Shown here one piece after another: positions 16,213 to 28,639 of a stretch of DNA of 55,553 nucleotides. Position numbers and translations under genes: made by a program. The DNA lies in the NCBI RefSeq assembly GCF_002093625.1, contig NZ_MRWD01000037.1, positions 1 through 55,553 on the forward strand, written 5' to 3'. Numbering within the stretch: position 1 is the first letter of the stretch; each line of letters starts with the position of its first letter. The DNA comes from Rouxiella silvae (GTDB taxonomy: Bacteria; Pseudomonadota; Gammaproteobacteria; Enterobacterales; Enterobacteriaceae). The notes under the pieces are model-generated. The model was not told the DNA's origin. It saw nothing but the letters and a program-made list of their open reading frames with translations, and made no database searches.

Positions 16213-17382
16213 TTATTGTCCGTCAAGACCGCGAATCGGTTTTACCGTTGCCCAGGCGCGGCATGACGGGCAATGCCAATACAGCGAATGCGCAGTAAAC
16301 CCACACTTGTGGCACCGATAGCGTGGTTTGGTACGGATTTGCTCGCCCACCATGTCTCGCAGCAGCACCAGGCTCTCTTTAGCACGACCATCTTCAGCAT
16401 CCGCCAAGTGATAATCCATCAGGTGGTGAAATACGCGCATAGTGGGATGCCGCTGGAGCTGGCGGTTGATGTAAAGCTGTGCGACCTCGCGCCCCTCTTC
16501 CTGCTGCAAAATCTCGGCCAGCATTAACTCTGCGGTGGCACCGGTGTTTTCATCGACGCAGCGTTTTAGAAACTCCGCCCACTCCAGTCGATTATCCAGA
16601 TGTTGATAGCATTCCTGCAGCATTGGCAGTGTCTCGCTCACCACCTCTTTGTCCTGCTCAAGGACCCGCTTGAGTGCATCGGCGGCTTTTGCATATTCGC
16701 TCTGGGCCAGCAGAATACGACCCTGCATAATCGACACGCGCGCACAGAGCTTGTCAGCTGACGCTGCTTTTTTAAGCAACCCGCTGGCTTTGTCTAAATC
16801 ATCACCGGCCATCGCCTGCAAGGCAAGCTCGCAGTAAAAGTGCGCAATTTCCTGACGTTTATTCTCTTTACCCTGCTTAACCAGTTTCTCGGCAACATCA
16901 ATCGCACTCTGCCAGTCGCTGGTTGCCTGATGAATAACCAGAAGCTGCTGCAACGCAAACAGTTTGAAGTCTTCTTCTTTGACCAACTGGTTAAACATTT
17001 CTTCTGCGCGGTCATAAAAACCGGCTGCCATGTAGTCTCGACCCAGTTGCTGAACAGCCAACAGGCGCTGCTCGAAGGTCAGCGATGCGCTTTCCATCAG
17101 CGATTGGTGAATACGAATGGCACGGTCAACTTCGCCACGGGAGCGGAAAAGGTTACCCAGAGTCAGGTGCGCCTCAACGGTGTTACTGTCCTCTTTCAAC
17201 ATATCAAGGAACAGGTCTACCGCTTTATCTTGTTGATTGGAGAGTAAAAAGTTTACCCCTGCCACATATTCACGCGATAAACGGTTGGCGCTTTGCTGTT
17301 TATCCTGTTGTGAACTTCTGCGCCCCATATACCAGCCGTAAGCGGCGGCGACGGGCAATAACAGAAACAGCAGTTCTAACAT
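16213..17382 (-). CDS. lapB: Lipopolysaccharide assembly protein LapB (YciM)
   Basis: Inner-membrane-anchored TPR protein that adapts LpxC to FtsH proteolysis and coordinates LPS synthesis. The 389 residues agree with the family. It has an N-terminal transmembrane anchor (about 1-18), about nine TPR repeats, and a C-terminal rubredoxin-like metal site YRCHKCGF...HCPSC (CxxC plus CxxC). It follows lapA by six bases in the same transcript. Confidence 0.96.
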   Translation of the reverse strand: MLELLFLLLPVAAAYGWYMGRRSSQQDKQQSANRLSREYVAGVNFLLSNQQDKAVDLFLDMLKEDSNTVEAHLTLGNLFRSRGEVDRAIRIHQSLMESASLTFEQRLLAVQQLGRDYMAAGFYDRAEEMFNQLVKEEDFKLFALQQLLVIHQATSDWQSAIDVAEKLVKQGKENKRQEIAHFYCELALQAMAGDDLDKASGLLKKAASADKLCARVSIMQGRILLAQSEYAKAADALKRVLEQDKEVVSETLPMLQECYQHLDNRLEWAEFLKRCVDENTGATAELMLAEILQQEEGREVAQLYINRQLQRHPTMRVFHHLMDYHLADAEDGRAKESLVLLRDMVGEQIRTKPRYRCHKCGFTAHSLYWHCPSCRAWATVKPIRGLDGQ

Positions 17383-17388
17383 AGAAGA

Positions 17389-17703
17389 TTATTCCTTAGT
17401 GACCGGATACTGCTGCACCGCAGGTTCGGTCGTTGCCGGAGCAATTTGCTGCTCCAGACGCTTGATTTTTCGCTGCGCACGGCTGAGCGAAAGACGCACC
17501 CGCAAATAAAACAGACCGCAGATAATCCAACCCAACACAAAACCGGTTGCAAAAAGCACCGCCAACAAAGTCGATATGCGGTAATCGCCCTGTGCCAGTA
17601 AATAATTAAAGGTCACTACTTGATCGTTATGGGCACCCAGAGTGATTGAGATCACGACGATGACCAGCACGAACAAAAAAATCAGCAAATATTTCACATT
17701 CAT
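17389..17703 (-). CDS. lapA: Lipopolysaccharide assembly protein LapA (YciS)
   Basis: Small inner-membrane protein acting with LapB. From the ATG at 17703 it has 104 residues (102 in E. coli), with two membrane segments (about 4-23 and 43-66) and a C-terminal charged helix. The upstream in-frame ATG at 17778 would add a non-hydrophobic extension not seen in the family. A hairpin (TTTCCCA...TGGGAAA, about 17771-17791) sits in the probable leader; the sigma-32 promoter known from E. coli was not recognised. Confidence 0.93.
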   Translation of the reverse strand: MNVKYLLIFLFVLVIVVISITLGAHNDQVVTFNYLLAQGDYRISTLLAVLFATGFVLGWIICGLFYLRVRLSLSRAQRKIKRLEQQIAPATTEPAVQQYPVTKE

Positions 17704-17955
17704 TCCTGTAATGCCGGAGAGTCCGGATAAATTATGCCAAAAACTGACGTCCTGACCTAATAAGTTAGCATTTCCCACCGCAGCTGGGAAATTTTGAGAC
17801 CGGATTATGCCGAGATTGAATAAAGTTCGTACAGTCAGAAAGCTCGAGTCAGGTAAAAGATCTTTACCCGACCTAAATCAGTCCTTAATCGGCCCAATGA
17901 TGTAAAGCCATAGTGGTTATATGGGGACAGGGAAGCAGAATTAAAGCCCGTAGCA

Positions 17956-18717
17956 TTATTCAGGCTCACGACTTTGGATCTCTTCTTGCTCCTCAGGCGG
18001 CGGTGCAAAAGGTCCGCACAGCCTTTGTGCCAGCCAGCAGGCCAGCGTCACTAGCACCCAACTGATGCCCACCGAGGCCATAAGATCCCTCGGCCAGTGC
18101 ATGCCGAGCAGCAGACGACTGCCCATAACCAGCGATGCCCAAACCAGCAACGCAGCCGCGGTTTTATAGTGCCGACGTGGCCACAGAAGTCCTACGCCTA
18201 GCAGAGCCCAACTGGCGGCAAACATAGTGTGCCCAGACGGGAAAGAGAATCCGGTATCGGCCTGCCAGCTTTTTCCCAGCCAATCGGGTATTTGTGCGTT
18301 GCCCTGCACTTCATTTTTAACCTGTAGACTGCGGGCTTTCTTTTTTTGTTCATAAAATGCCGTAACGTCCATTGACTGCGTTTTACCAAGCCATTGCACG
18401 TAAGGCCTCGGCTCTTGCACTTGGCGTTTAACGTAGCTTTTTACCCCTTGACCTGTCAGTACCGCTGCGCTTAACAGCACCACCAAAACAATGGCAGGTT
18501 TAATACGATAGCGTAGACACCATAGAAACCAGAGGCACAGCACAATATTGGTCAGCAGGCCCCACGGAGCACTAACCGTCTCGGTTATGGCATAAAATGG
18601 GCGTAAGATAAGGTCACTCATGCCTGGGGTCCAGGCCCATCCGCTTAACCACACCAGCGCGGGCATCAGTAACAGGAACAAAGCTGCACTGCACGTCCTT
18701 ATAGCGATTTGAAGCAT
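17956..18717 (-). CDS. pgpB: Phosphatidylglycerophosphatase B
   Basis: Inner-membrane PAP2-type phosphatase acting on phosphatidylglycerophosphate and undecaprenyl pyrophosphate. The 253 residues contain the three phosphatase motifs: KRQVQEPRPY (about 116-125), PSGHT (about 164-168) and SRLLLGMHWPRD (about 199-210), whose histidines are catalytic. Six hydrophobic segments are visible. The position between ribA (divergent) and lapA is as in E. coli. Confidence 0.95.
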   Translation of the reverse strand: MLQIAIRTCSAALFLLLMPALVWLSGWAWTPGMSDLILRPFYAITETVSAPWGLLTNIVLCLWFLWCLRYRIKPAIVLVVLLSAAVLTGQGVKSYVKRQVQEPRPYVQWLGKTQSMDVTAFYEQKKKARSLQVKNEVQGNAQIPDWLGKSWQADTGFSFPSGHTMFAASWALLGVGLLWPRRHYKTAAALLVWASLVMGSRLLLGMHWPRDLMASVGISWVLVTLACWLAQRLCGPFAPPPEEQEEIQSREPE

Positions 18718-18925
18718 TGTATGACCCTAATATCTAAAGATTCATGAAAATGAAATGTATAATGCGCATTCTACGCAGCGGCCTGCAACGCAGTCCAGCC
18801 GGGAATGATATACTTGTGAGTATGGTTATGTTCAGGAGTCGGCTTATTTTTACTGGTCAACCTGACTATCTCTACGTAGGATGCGCCACAAGAATTAAGA
18901 ATATTTGCAGGTTTTGGAGAGTAAC

Positions 18926-19516
18926 ATGCAGCTGAAACGGGTGGCAGAAGCCAAACTGCCAACGCCATGGGGAGATTTTCTGATGGTGGGTTTTGAAGAA
19001 TTGGCAACCGGACACGATCATCTGGCGCTGGTTTTCGGTGACATTACTGGTGAAACGCCGGTGCTTGCACGCGTTCATTCAGAATGTCTGACGGGTGATG
19101 CGCTGTTCAGCCTGCGCTGCGACTGTGGTTTTCAACTCGAAGCGGCATTGAACAGCATCGCCGAAGAGGGCCGTGGTATTTTGATGTATCACCGTCAAGA
19201 GGGCCGCAACATTGGCCTGCTGAACAAGATCCGCGCCTATGCGTTACAGGATAAAGGTTATGACACGGTTGAAGCCAACCATCAGTTAGGGTTCGCTGCC
19301 GACGAACGTGACTTTACCCTGTGTGCCGATATGTTCAAACTATTGGGCGTTGAGGCTGTTCGCCTGTTGACCAACAACCCTAAAAAGGTCGAAATTTTGA
19401 CCGAAGCGGGGATCAATATCGTTGAACGTGTGCCGCTCATCGTTGGCCGTAATCCGAAAAACGAGCACTATTTGGCGACCAAAGCGGCAAAAATGGGCCA
19501 TCTGCTGGATAAGTGA
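18926..19516 (+). CDS. ribA: GTP cyclohydrolase II
   Basis: First committed step of riboflavin synthesis from GTP. It has 196 residues and is almost identical to E. coli RibA. Zinc ligands are in the [17 protein letters not shown] segment (three cysteines), and the GTP-binding/catalytic region is [13 protein letters not shown] 18926 has GGAGAG upstream at 18916-18921. It is divergent from pgpB and convergent with acnA, with a shared terminator between them. Confidence 0.98.
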   Translation: MQLKRVAEAKLPTPWGDFLMVGFEELATGHDHLALVFGDITGETPVLARVHSECLTGDALFSLRCDCGFQLEAALNSIAEEGRGILMYHRQEGRNIGLLNKIRAYALQDKGYDTVEANHQLGFAADERDFTLCADMFKLLGVEAVRLLTNNPKKVEILTEAGINIVERVPLIVGRNPKNEHYLATKAAKMGHLLDK

Positions 19517-19544
19517 TTTTTACTTAATCAGACGAAAGCCAAAG

Positions 19545-19574
19545 AAAAAGCACCGAAATTTCGGTGCTTTTTTT
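19545..19574. terminator. Bidirectional terminator between ribA and acnA
   Basis: AGCACCGAAA and TTTCGGTGCT (19549-19568) form a palindromic stem with an A-run before and a T-run after, so it can serve both convergent genes. Confidence 0.92.
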
Positions 19575-19602
19575 ATACCTCCGACAGCTGGAACCTGCCG
19601 TG

Positions 19603-22278
19603 TTAAAGCATTTTACGGATCACGTAGTGCAGAATGCCGCCGTTTTCAAAGTAGGTCAGCTCATTGCCGGTATCAATTCGGCTTCGCGCGTTAATGACTT
19701 CTTTTCTGCCATCTGCGTAGGTAATGTGCACCGGCACGTCCTGACCCGGCTTCAGCGTTTGCATACCACTCACGCTAATGGTTTCATCACCCTGCAAATT
19801 CAGCGTCTTGCGCGTCACACCCACCGGGAACTCCAGCGGCAAAATCCCCATACCAATCAGGTTGGAACGGTGAATACGCTCAAAGGATTCGGCAATAACC
19901 ACGCGAACGCCGAGCAGCCTCGGGCCTTTCGCTGCCCAGTCACGGCTTGAACCCGAACCATACTCTTTACCGGCAATCACGGCTAATGGCACATTGCTCT
20001 GCTGATAGCGCATTGCAGCATCGTATATAGCCAATTGGTCACCGGAAGGAATATGCCGGGTTACGCCGCCTTCAACACCAGGCACCATTTCATTACGAAT
20101 ACGAATGTTGGCAAAAGTCCCGCGCATCATCACCTCGTGATTACCGCGTCGTGAACCGTAGGAGTTAAAGTCGTTGGGCTGCACGCCGTGCTCACCAAGG
20201 TAACGCCCCGCTGGACTCTCTTTCTTGATATTCCCCGCCGGTGAAATATGGTCAGTGGTCACTGAGTCAGCCAGAATCGCCAGAATGCGTGCATCTTTGA
20301 TGTCTTGAATCGGATCGGGTTCGGCCTTCATGTCGCTAAAGAACGGTGGATGACGAATGTAAGTCGAATCCTCCTGCCAAGCATAGGTCGGTGTGCCTTC
20401 AACTTTGATGTTCTGCCAGTCTTTATCGCCGTTAAACACCTCAGCATATTCCTTGTGGAACATCTCAGTTTTAACCTGCTCAACCGCTTTGGCAATTTCG
20501 TTGGACGTCGGCCAGATGTCACGCAGATACACAGGGTTGCCCGCCTGGTCTTCACCTAACGGGTCGTGAGTGAGATCAACCGCCATATTGCCCGCCAACG
20601 CATAAGCTACCACCAGCGGCGGAGAGGCCAGCCAGTTGGTTTTGATTAACGGGTGAATACGTCCTTCAAAGTTGCGGTTGCCCGACAACACGGCACCCAC
20701 CGTTAAGTCGCCCTGCTTAATCGCCGTTTCAATCGGCTCAGGAAGCGGGCCGGAGTTACCAATACAGGTGGTACAGCCGTAGCCCACCAAGTTGAAACCT
20801 AATTTCTCAAGCTCGGGCATCAGCCCGGCAGCATTGAGATATTCGGTCACCACTTTGGAACCCGGTGCCAGCGACGTTTTAACCCAAGGCTTGCTTTTCA
20901 ACCCCTTGGCGGCGGCATTTTTAGCCAGCAGCCCTGCCGCCATCAGCACACTCGGGTTCGAGGTGTTAGTACACGAAGTAATCGCGGCAATCACCACAGC
21001 ACCCGTCTTAAGTTGCAGTGCCTGATTTTTATAATTGAAATCTACGCTGTCGCTATGGGTCGCTGAATTGTTACCCAGCTCAAGCTCGGTGGCAGCCTTG
21101 AAGGCCTGCGGCACGTTGGGAAGCGCCACGCGGTCCTGCGGACGTTTGGGTCCGGCAAGGCTCGACTCGACCAATGCCATATCTAACTCGAGGGTACTGG
21201 TAAAAATAGGCTCATCGCCTTTCTCGCGCCACAGCCCCTGCGCTTTGCTGTAGGCCATAACAAGTGCAATCTGCTCGTCGCTGCGCCCACTGAGTTTCAT
21301 ATAGCTGAGCGTTACTTCATCCACTGGGAAGAATCCACAGGTGGCGCCAAACTCTGGGGACATGTTGGCTATAGTTGCGCGGTCCGCTAGCGGTAAATCC
21401 GCCAGACCATCGCCATAAAATTCAACAAATTTACCCACAACGCCGTGTTTGCGCAGCATTTGGGTGACAGTCAATACCAGGTCGGTGGCAGTGATGCCCT
21501 CACCGAGCTTACCGGTCAGCTTGAAACCCACGACGTCAGGAATAAGCATCGATACCGGCTGTCCGAGCATGGCAGCTTCTGCTTCGATACCGCCGCAGCC
21601 CCAACCTAACACGCCGAGGCCGTTAATCATGGTGGTATGGGAGTCGGTGCCTACCAGCGTATCCGGATAAGCCACTTCTCTACCGTCCTGCTGCTCGTGC
21701 CACACGGTCTGGCCGAGATATTCTAGGTTCACCTGATGGCAAATACCTGTACCAGGTGGCACAACGCGGAAACGGTTAAAAGCTTTCTGCCCCCAGCGGA
21801 GGAAAATGTAACGCTCATGGTTGCGCTCCATTTCGAGCTTGACGTTTTCACCAAACGCCGCACGATCGCCAAACTCGTCGACAGTAACCGAGTGGTCAAT
21901 AACCAGGTCAACCGGCGTTAGAGGATTCACCTGATTCACGTTGCCGCCAAGCCGCTCAACGGCCTGGCGCATGGCGGCAAGGTCAACCACGGCAGGTACG
22001 CCAGTGAAGTCCTGCATGAGCACGCGGGCAGGACGATAGGCTATTTCTTTATCGGCATGGCCGGTTTTTTGCCAGTCAACGATGGCCTGAAGATCGTCTT
22101 CAGTAACGGTATCGCCATCGATGTTACGCAACAAATTTTCAAGCAATACCTTCATGGATTTTGGCAGCCGGTCGATATTGCCAAGGGTGGCAGCGGCTTT
22201 CGGCAAGCTGTAAAAGTGATATTCCTTATCGAGGTTTGCCAGCTTATCCTGACTATTCTTGCGAAGATCGGACGACAT
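19603..22278 (-). CDS. acnA: Aconitate hydratase A
   Basis: [4Fe-4S] enzyme of the TCA cycle interconverting citrate and isocitrate; the stress-stable isozyme in enterobacteria. The 891 residues match AcnA in length and domain order (domains 1-3, linker, swivel domain). Cluster cysteines lie in [12 protein letters not shown] and [10 protein letters not shown]. Substrate-binding [13 protein letters not shown] and the swivel [16 protein letters not shown] are present. It starts with [10 protein letters not shown], as in E. coli. The gap to cysB (271 bases) is shorter than in E. coli and I see no ymiA/yciX equivalents in it. Confidence 0.98.
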   Translation of the reverse strand: MSSDLRKNSQDKLANLDKEYHFYSLPKAAATLGNIDRLPKSMKVLLENLLRNIDGDTVTEDDLQAIVDWQKTGHADKEIAYRPARVLMQDFTGVPAVVDLAAMRQAVERLGGNVNQVNPLTPVDLVIDHSVTVDEFGDRAAFGENVKLEMERNHERYIFLRWGQKAFNRFRVVPPGTGICHQVNLEYLGQTVWHEQQDGREVAYPDTLVGTDSHTTMINGLGVLGWGCGGIEAEAAMLGQPVSMLIPDVVGFKLTGKLGEGITATDLVLTVTQMLRKHGVVGKFVEFYGDGLADLPLADRATIANMSPEFGATCGFFPVDEVTLSYMKLSGRSDEQIALVMAYSKAQGLWREKGDEPIFTSTLELDMALVESSLAGPKRPQDRVALPNVPQAFKAATELELGNNSATHSDSVDFNYKNQALQLKTGAVVIAAITSCTNTSNPSVLMAAGLLAKNAAAKGLKSKPWVKTSLAPGSKVVTEYLNAAGLMPELEKLGFNLVGYGCTTCIGNSGPLPEPIETAIKQGDLTVGAVLSGNRNFEGRIHPLIKTNWLASPPLVVAYALAGNMAVDLTHDPLGEDQAGNPVYLRDIWPTSNEIAKAVEQVKTEMFHKEYAEVFNGDKDWQNIKVEGTPTYAWQEDSTYIRHPPFFSDMKAEPDPIQDIKDARILAILADSVTTDHISPAGNIKKESPAGRYLGEHGVQPNDFNSYGSRRGNHEVMMRGTFANIRIRNEMVPGVEGGVTRHIPSGDQLAIYDAAMRYQQSNVPLAVIAGKEYGSGSSRDWAAKGPRLLGVRVVIAESFERIHRSNLIGMGILPLEFPVGVTRKTLNLQGDETISVSGMQTLKPGQDVPVHITYADGRKEVINARSRIDTGNELTYFENGGILHYVIRKML

Positions 22279-22499
22279 AGCTTCTCCTTTTAACGCACTT
22301 TTTTAGTATGTTACTTAAACATTCAAGTTTAACTGACGAGAAAGACCCGCCAGACGGTAGGTGTTCTTATAAAGATAACACAGATTATAATTAACATTTT
22401 AATAACAACACAAAGTGTTAACTTAAGGAGTGGAAAGCTGCTTTGCCGGAAGGTTTATAAAGGGGATTGAATTTGAAATTGAGAACAATCTTACTCAAG

Positions 22500-22527
22500 C
22501 CGAAGGCCGCATCAGTGCTGCCTTCGG
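22500..22527 (-). terminator. Probable terminator downstream of cysB
   Basis: CCGAAGGC (22500-22507) pairs with GCCTTCGG (22520-22527), 12-base loop. On the minus strand it is followed by CTTGAGT, a weak T content, so termination may be partial. Confidence 0.6.
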
Positions 22528-22549
22528 ATAAAGCGATGAACGGCAGAGG

Positions 22550-23794
<1,245 letters not shown>

Positions 23795-23823
23795 AAAAAA
23801 ACCAGCCATGGCGGCTGGTTTTT
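23795..23823 (-). terminator. Rho-independent terminator of topA
   Basis: AACCAGCC (23800-23807) pairs with GGCTGGTT (23813-23820); on the minus strand the stem is followed by six or more T. Confidence 0.93.
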
Positions 23824-23853
23824 AAGTTTATTTTAACCTCAGGCGGCAAAAGC

Positions 23854-26451
23854 TTATTTTTTGCCTTCAACCCACTTGCCGTCAACGTAGAACGCTGACC
23901 AGCCAGTGGCTTTACCGTCTTTCTCGGAGGAAACGTATTGCTGCTTGGTCTTACGACTGAAACGCACCATAGACTTGTTGCCTTCTGGATCAGCGACTGG
24001 CGCATCGGCCAGATAGCTCAGTTTTTCAGGCAAGCGGTCTTTGAATCGCAACAACTCTTCCACTAACGGTGCGCGGGTTTCGCGTGATTTAGGGAAAGTA
24101 TTCGCCGCAAGGAACACGCCAGCCGCCCCATCACGCAGCACGAAATAGGCATCAGACTTCTCGCAAGACAGCTCAGGCAGCGGAACGGGATCTTCCTTTG
24201 GTGGTGCAACATCGCCGTTGCGCAAAATCTTGCGCGTGTTTTTACAGGTCTCATTGGTACAACCCATGTATTTACCAAAACGCCCCAACTTCAGGTGCAT
24301 TTCAGAACCACACTTGTCACACTCAACGATTGGACCGTCATAACCTTTGATGCGGAACTCACCCTCTTCGATTTCGTAACCATCACATTCTGGGTTGTTA
24401 CCACAGACGTGCAGTTTACGATGGGTATCGATCAGGTAGCTGTCCATGGCTGTGCCGCACTTGGTACAGCGACGACGGGCACGCAGCGCATTAGTTTCGG
24501 CATCATCCCCCTCGAGGATGTTGAGAACTTCCGATTCCGGCACCAGGTTAATGGTAGTTTTGCAGCGCTCTTTCGGGGGTAAAGCATAGCCCGAACAGCC
24601 GAGGAAAACGCCGGTAGTCGCGGTGCGAATACCCATCTCACGGCCGCAGGTCGGACAATCAATGCTGGTCATCACCATCTGGTTAGGACGCATTCCGCCC
24701 TCTTCCGGATCTTTCTCGGCGGTTTCAAGCTGTTTGCTGAACTGAGCGAAGAAGTCGTCCAGAACGCCTTTCCATTCGGCCTGATTGTTAGCAACCTGGT
24801 CCAGCCCGTCTTCCATGCGTGCGGTGAAATCGTAGTTCATCAGCTCGCGGAAGTTATCTTCCAGACGATCGGTGACGATCTCGCCCATCTTCTCGGCATA
24901 AAAGCGGCGGTTCTCAACATGAACGTAGCCTCTGTCCTGAATAGTAGAAATGATCGACGCATAGGTGGAAGGTCGGCCAATGCCACGCTTTTCAAGTTCT
25001 TTAACCAGAGACGCTTCGCTAAAGCGCGCAGGCGGCTTGGTGAAATGCTGAGTAGGCAACAGCTGTTGCAGCTCAAGCGTACTCCCCACTTCAATAGGCG
25101 GCAGCGTGCGGTCTTCGTCGCCTTTACGCAAAGCTGGCATCACGTGAGTCCAACCGTCAAAACGCAGAGTACGGCCTTTGGCACGCAGTGAATAATCACC
25201 GGCCTTGACTGTCAGCGTGGTTGAATCGTACTGCGCTGGCATCATCTGACAGGCAACAAACTGACGCCAGATAAGCTGATACAGCCTCTGGGCATCGGCT
25301 TCCATATCTTTGAGTTGCTCAGACACCACGCTCACGTCAGAGGGACGAATGGCTTCGTGCGCTTCCTGCGAGTTTTCTTTGTTGCTGTACAAATTCGGCG
25401 CTTTCGGCAGATATTTGGCACCGAAGTTGTCGTTGATATAGCCACGCACCATTTCTACAGCGTCTTTGCTCAGATTGGTTGAGTCAGTACGCATGTAGGT
25501 AATGTGACCGGCCTCATACAGACGCTGGGCCATCATCATGGTCTTTTTCACGCCAAAGCTCAGACGCGTACTGGCCGCCTGCTGCAGCGTAGAAGTAATA
25601 AAAGGTGCACCCGGCTTGCTGCTTGTCGGTTTGTCTTCACGATCGACTACGTCGTAACGCGCTTTTTCAAGCAAAGCAACGGCAGCGTGAGTCTGTTCAC
25701 GGTTAACCGGTTTGAAGGCTTTTTCGAGGTGATGAGTCACCTCCATTTGCAGCGCAATACTCTCTTTAGACTGGAGGTCGGCGTGCAGCTCCCAATATTC
25801 TTCGGGAACGAAAGCCTTGATCTCTTTCTCGCGCTCAACCACCAGACGCACGGCAACGGATTGAACGCGTCCTGCCGAAAGCCCACGGGCAATTTTTTTC
25901 CACAACAGCGGGGAGACCATATAGCCCACCACGCGGTCCATGAAGCGGCGTGCCTGCTGAGCATTGACGCGATCAATATTCAGTTCGCCCGGTTTTTCAA
26001 ACGCCTGCTGAATGGCGTTTTTGGTAATCTCGTTGAAAACAACGCGACTAAAACGCTTATCGTCACCGCCAATCACTTCCCGCAGGTGCCAGGCAATGGC
26101 TTCCCCTTCGCGGTCAAGGTCGGTTGCGAGATAGATGTGGTCTGCTTTTTCCGCGAGCGCTTTTAGCTCGGCCACCACTTTTTCTTTGCCGGGCAGTATT
26201 TCGTACTGCGCTTCCCAGCCGTGGTAGGGGTCAACACCCATGCGATTAACAAGGGCCGTTTTCTCATCCTTTTTTACTTTTTTCTTTGTCTTTTCTTCGG
26301 TTGAGTCAGCGCTTTTTTTAGTCGCAGAACCGCTGGTTGGCAAATCGCGGATATGACCGACGCTGGACTTAACCACGTAGTCATTTCCTAAATATTTATT
26401 AATCGTTTTGGCTTTTGCCGGGGACTCAACTATTACGAGAGCTTTGCCCAT
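23854..26451 (-). CDS. topA: DNA topoisomerase I
   Basis: Type IA topoisomerase that relaxes negative supercoils. The 865 residues equal the E. coli length. It has the Toprim domain ([15 protein letters not shown] at the start and [13 protein letters not shown] near residue 110), an active-site tyrosine in the [11 protein letters not shown] segment, and C-terminal zinc-ribbon repeats (CPTCGREM..., CTKCGTAM..., CDKCGSEM...). The Lys-rich insertion after residue 40 is also found in E. coli TopA. A terminator lies 31 bases after its stop. Confidence 0.98.
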   Translation of the reverse strand: MGKALVIVESPAKAKTINKYLGNDYVVKSSVGHIRDLPTSGSATKKSADSTEEKTKKKVKKDEKTALVNRMGVDPYHGWEAQYEILPGKEKVVAELKALAEKADHIYLATDLDREGEAIAWHLREVIGGDDKRFSRVVFNEITKNAIQQAFEKPGELNIDRVNAQQARRFMDRVVGYMVSPLLWKKIARGLSAGRVQSVAVRLVVEREKEIKAFVPEEYWELHADLQSKESIALQMEVTHHLEKAFKPVNREQTHAAVALLEKARYDVVDREDKPTSSKPGAPFITSTLQQAASTRLSFGVKKTMMMAQRLYEAGHITYMRTDSTNLSKDAVEMVRGYINDNFGAKYLPKAPNLYSNKENSQEAHEAIRPSDVSVVSEQLKDMEADAQRLYQLIWRQFVACQMMPAQYDSTTLTVKAGDYSLRAKGRTLRFDGWTHVMPALRKGDEDRTLPPIEVGSTLELQQLLPTQHFTKPPARFSEASLVKELEKRGIGRPSTYASIISTIQDRGYVHVENRRFYAEKMGEIVTDRLEDNFRELMNYDFTARMEDGLDQVANNQAEWKGVLDDFFAQFSKQLETAEKDPEEGGMRPNQMVMTSIDCPTCGREMGIRTATTGVFLGCSGYALPPKERCKTTINLVPESEVLNILEGDDAETNALRARRRCTKCGTAMDSYLIDTHRKLHVCGNNPECDGYEIEEGEFRIKGYDGPIVECDKCGSEMHLKLGRFGKYMGCTNETCKNTRKILRNGDVAPPKEDPVPLPELSCEKSDAYFVLRDGAAGVFLAANTFPKSRETRAPLVEELLRFKDRLPEKLSYLADAPVADPEGNKSMVRFSRKTKQQYVSSEKDGKATGWSAFYVDGKWVEGKK

Positions 26452-26884
26452 AATTACCTTTTACCTAAATTATTCTTCTCGGAAAGAAGATTTTGTCTTG
26501 TTTATGCCGCGGCACATTTAATGTCTTTTTTTATATTGCGGCACTGAGTCAGGAGATCAACCATTTTTTTTCACCCTTCCCAACTGTCCTCCAGAGGCAC
26601 AATCCAATAAAGTCTTGCGGATTGGAACCCGGACAGGGGTAAGGAAATCGCAATCATGGCACTTGGCAACCTTCGAGCGTAAACAAATAATTCCACCCTA
26701 AGCCAGAAAATGCCACACTCTACCTGATAAAAATTGCCACGCAACCTAATTAGCACGTAAATGCACTTTCTGCCAATCTGAACATTATATGCGCAATGTC
26801 AACAGACCTTGCCCACAGCGGGATTGCGGTCTTGTCATCGGCAGGATTACAATTAGATTAATGATTATTGTGAGAGGCACTTTT
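26452..26884. other. Divergent intergenic region topA / yciN
   Basis: 433 bases without a supported gene; the only frames are short and lack coding character or ribosome-binding sites. It should contain the several promoters that drive topA in enterobacteria and the yciN promoter. I do not see a recognisable operator or RNA gene. Confidence 0.45.
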
Positions 26885-27136
26885 ATGCAGACCCACACTG
26901 TGGCAATAAGTTCTGATGCACTACTTATAGAAGCAAATAAAGTTATTCGCCAGCATGAAGATTATCTCCAGGGAATGATAGCAACAGAAGTTGAACAAAA
27001 AGGCGAAGTTTTGGTTTTTCGTGGAGAATTCTTCCTCGATGAACAAGGATTACCCACCGTAAAAACAACTGCCGTCTTTAATATGTTTAAACATCTGGCC
27101 CATCTTTTTTCAGATAAATACCACCTGCAAAAATAG
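26885..27136 (+). CDS. yciN: YciN family protein
   Basis: Small conserved enterobacterial protein of unknown function. From ATG 26885 it has 83 residues, the same as E. coli YciN, and shares LLxEANKxIRxHED, [16 protein letters not shown] and [18 protein letters not shown] upstream (26876-26881) supports this start; longer frames upstream lack similarity. Position between topA and sohB is conserved. The protein is acidic and soluble, without a signal peptide. Confidence 0.95.
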   Translation: MQTHTVAISSDALLIEANKVIRQHEDYLQGMIATEVEQKGEVLVFRGEFFLDEQGLPTVKTTAVFNMFKHLAHLFSDKYHLQK

Positions 27137-27196
27137 TTTATTTTTTCGTCAATACAATACGTCTATACATTAATAAAAAGACCTATTTTAGATGAT

Positions 27197-27222
27197 AAAA
27201 AAAGGGACCAAAGTCCCTTTTA
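27197..27222. terminator. Bidirectional terminator between yciN and sohB
   Basis: AAAGGGAC (27201-27208), loop CAAA, GTCCCTTT (27213-27220), with an A-run on the left and TTTT on the right; serves both convergent genes. Confidence 0.9.
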
Positions 27223-27228
27223 ATAAAC

Positions 27229-28272
27229 TCACAAAAGAGGTTTTTCGCCCCGCTGCAACCAGCGCAAAAACAGCCGATCCGCGCTTTCTGCTGCGCTACC
27301 GGTAAAGCGATCCATCATGCGTTTACGACGGGCATAGCGCACCGAGATAACTTCATGATTTTTCATTTCGGCGATCAGCAAATCGTCGCTGGTGCCAATC
27401 GCATCAACCAGACCTTTTTCTCGCGCCTGCGTTCCAAACCAGTGCTCACCGGTCGCCACAGAATCTATATCCAGAGACGGGCGATGTTCGTGCACGAACT
27501 CTTTAAACAACACGTGAGTTTCATTCAAGTCTTCACGGAATTTCTCACGGCCTTCCTCAGTATTTTCGCCAAACAGCGTTAAGGTACGCTTGTACTGGCC
27601 GGCGGTGTGCAGCTCAACGTCAATATTGCTCTTTTTCAGCAAACGGCTGAAATTGGGAATTTGTGCGACTACGCCGATAGAGCCAATAATGGCAAAAGGC
27701 GCAGCGACGATACGGTCGGCAACGCAGGCCATCATATAGCCACCGCTGGCGGCTACTTTATCAACCGCCACCGTCAAGCGAATGCCAGCCTGAGTTAACC
27801 TAGCCAGCTGCGAGGACGCCAAACCATAGCCGTGCACGACGCCACCAGGGCTTTCCAGGCGCAGTAGCACTTCATCCTGCGGGGTGGCAACGGCAAGAAT
27901 CGCCGTGATTTCTTCACGCAGCGAGGTCACTTCGTGCGCGTCCATGCTGCCTTTAAAATCGAGCACGTAAATACACGCCTTGCCTGGTGTACCGCCCGTT
28001 TTTGCCTGCTGTTTTTTAAGTTTAGATTCGGCTTTTTCTTGTTTTTTGAAGGCTTTAATGCTGATTTTTTGCTCAGCGGGTGTCAGGCGCGCAGTACGCA
28101 TCTCACGCTGCATTTCACGATATTCTTCACCTAAATCCGTCAGGCGAAGCTCACCTTTGCCTGATGATTTACGCTGGCGGAGTCCGACAAACAGCACCAC
28201 GAGAGCGCCAATGGCCACCACAATTGTGACAATTTTGGCTAAAAACAGCCCATACAGAGAGAGTAAATCCAC
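27229..28272 (-). CDS. sohB: Inner-membrane S49 peptidase SohB
   Basis: Signal peptide peptidase A-like serine protease anchored in the inner membrane with a periplasmic catalytic domain. 347 residues (349 in E. coli). An N-terminal membrane segment at about 8-28 is followed by a Lys/Gln-rich region, then the S49 core: LDFKGSMDAHEV, LRLESPGGVVHGYG, the nucleophilic Ser in KVAASGGYMMACVAD, and IGSIGVVAQ with the downstream Lys of the Ser-Lys dyad (HTAGQYKRTLT). Convergent with yciN, divergent from yciK. Confidence 0.96.
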   Translation of the reverse strand: MDLLSLYGLFLAKIVTIVVAIGALVVLFVGLRQRKSSGKGELRLTDLGEEYREMQREMRTARLTPAEQKISIKAFKKQEKAESKLKKQQAKTGGTPGKACIYVLDFKGSMDAHEVTSLREEITAILAVATPQDEVLLRLESPGGVVHGYGLASSQLARLTQAGIRLTVAVDKVAASGGYMMACVADRIVAAPFAIIGSIGVVAQIPNFSRLLKKSNIDVELHTAGQYKRTLTLFGENTEEGREKFREDLNETHVLFKEFVHEHRPSLDIDSVATGEHWFGTQAREKGLVDAIGTSDDLLIAEMKNHEVISVRYARRKRMMDRFTGSAAESADRLFLRWLQRGEKPLL

Positions 28273-28639
28273 AAATACCGCCTTTTAACATTCTGATAAG
28301 ATACAAAGTTCATTCTAGACAATCGTTGTCAATGCGTCTTGCCTGAAAGGGCCCTGAAAACCAAGAGACACTGCATTTTCGCGTTTATTGCGTAAAGATG
28401 TTTAAACATGATGCGTCTGTGATTCAATTTTGTTACAAATGATCTGCAACAAAGTGGGTTAATCATTGAATGTCATGTCCATTTCAGGCATATAACAGCA
28501 ATTATTAATCCATTTTTAAGAAAATTTCTGTCAATTCGTTTATTCACGGTTGAGGTCATTGCTCCCTGTAAACGAGTTGTATTGATGCGTTGAAGGCCTT
28601 TGCCTCCGCGTCCCGACACCTTATATAGAGGACATTTCC
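28273..28639. other. Divergent intergenic region sohB / yciK
   Basis: 367 bases without a supported gene. It must hold both promoters. I see no clear operator; an AGAGGA motif at 28627-28632 is the ribosome-binding site of yciK. Confidence 0.45.

Noticed and set aside
17771-17795. Terminator on the plus strand upstream of lapA
   Set aside because: The stem TTTCCCA/TGGGAAA followed by TTTT looks like a terminator, but no plus-strand gene precedes it; it is more likely a leader hairpin of the lapA transcript.
22279-22549. ymiA/yciX equivalents between cysB and acnA
   Set aside because: These small genes occur here in E. coli, but no frame of similar sequence and direction is visible in this interval.
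26571-26756. Possible small gene in the topA-yciN gap
   Set aside because: A 61-codon frame with no ribosome-binding site and no coding character or similarity.
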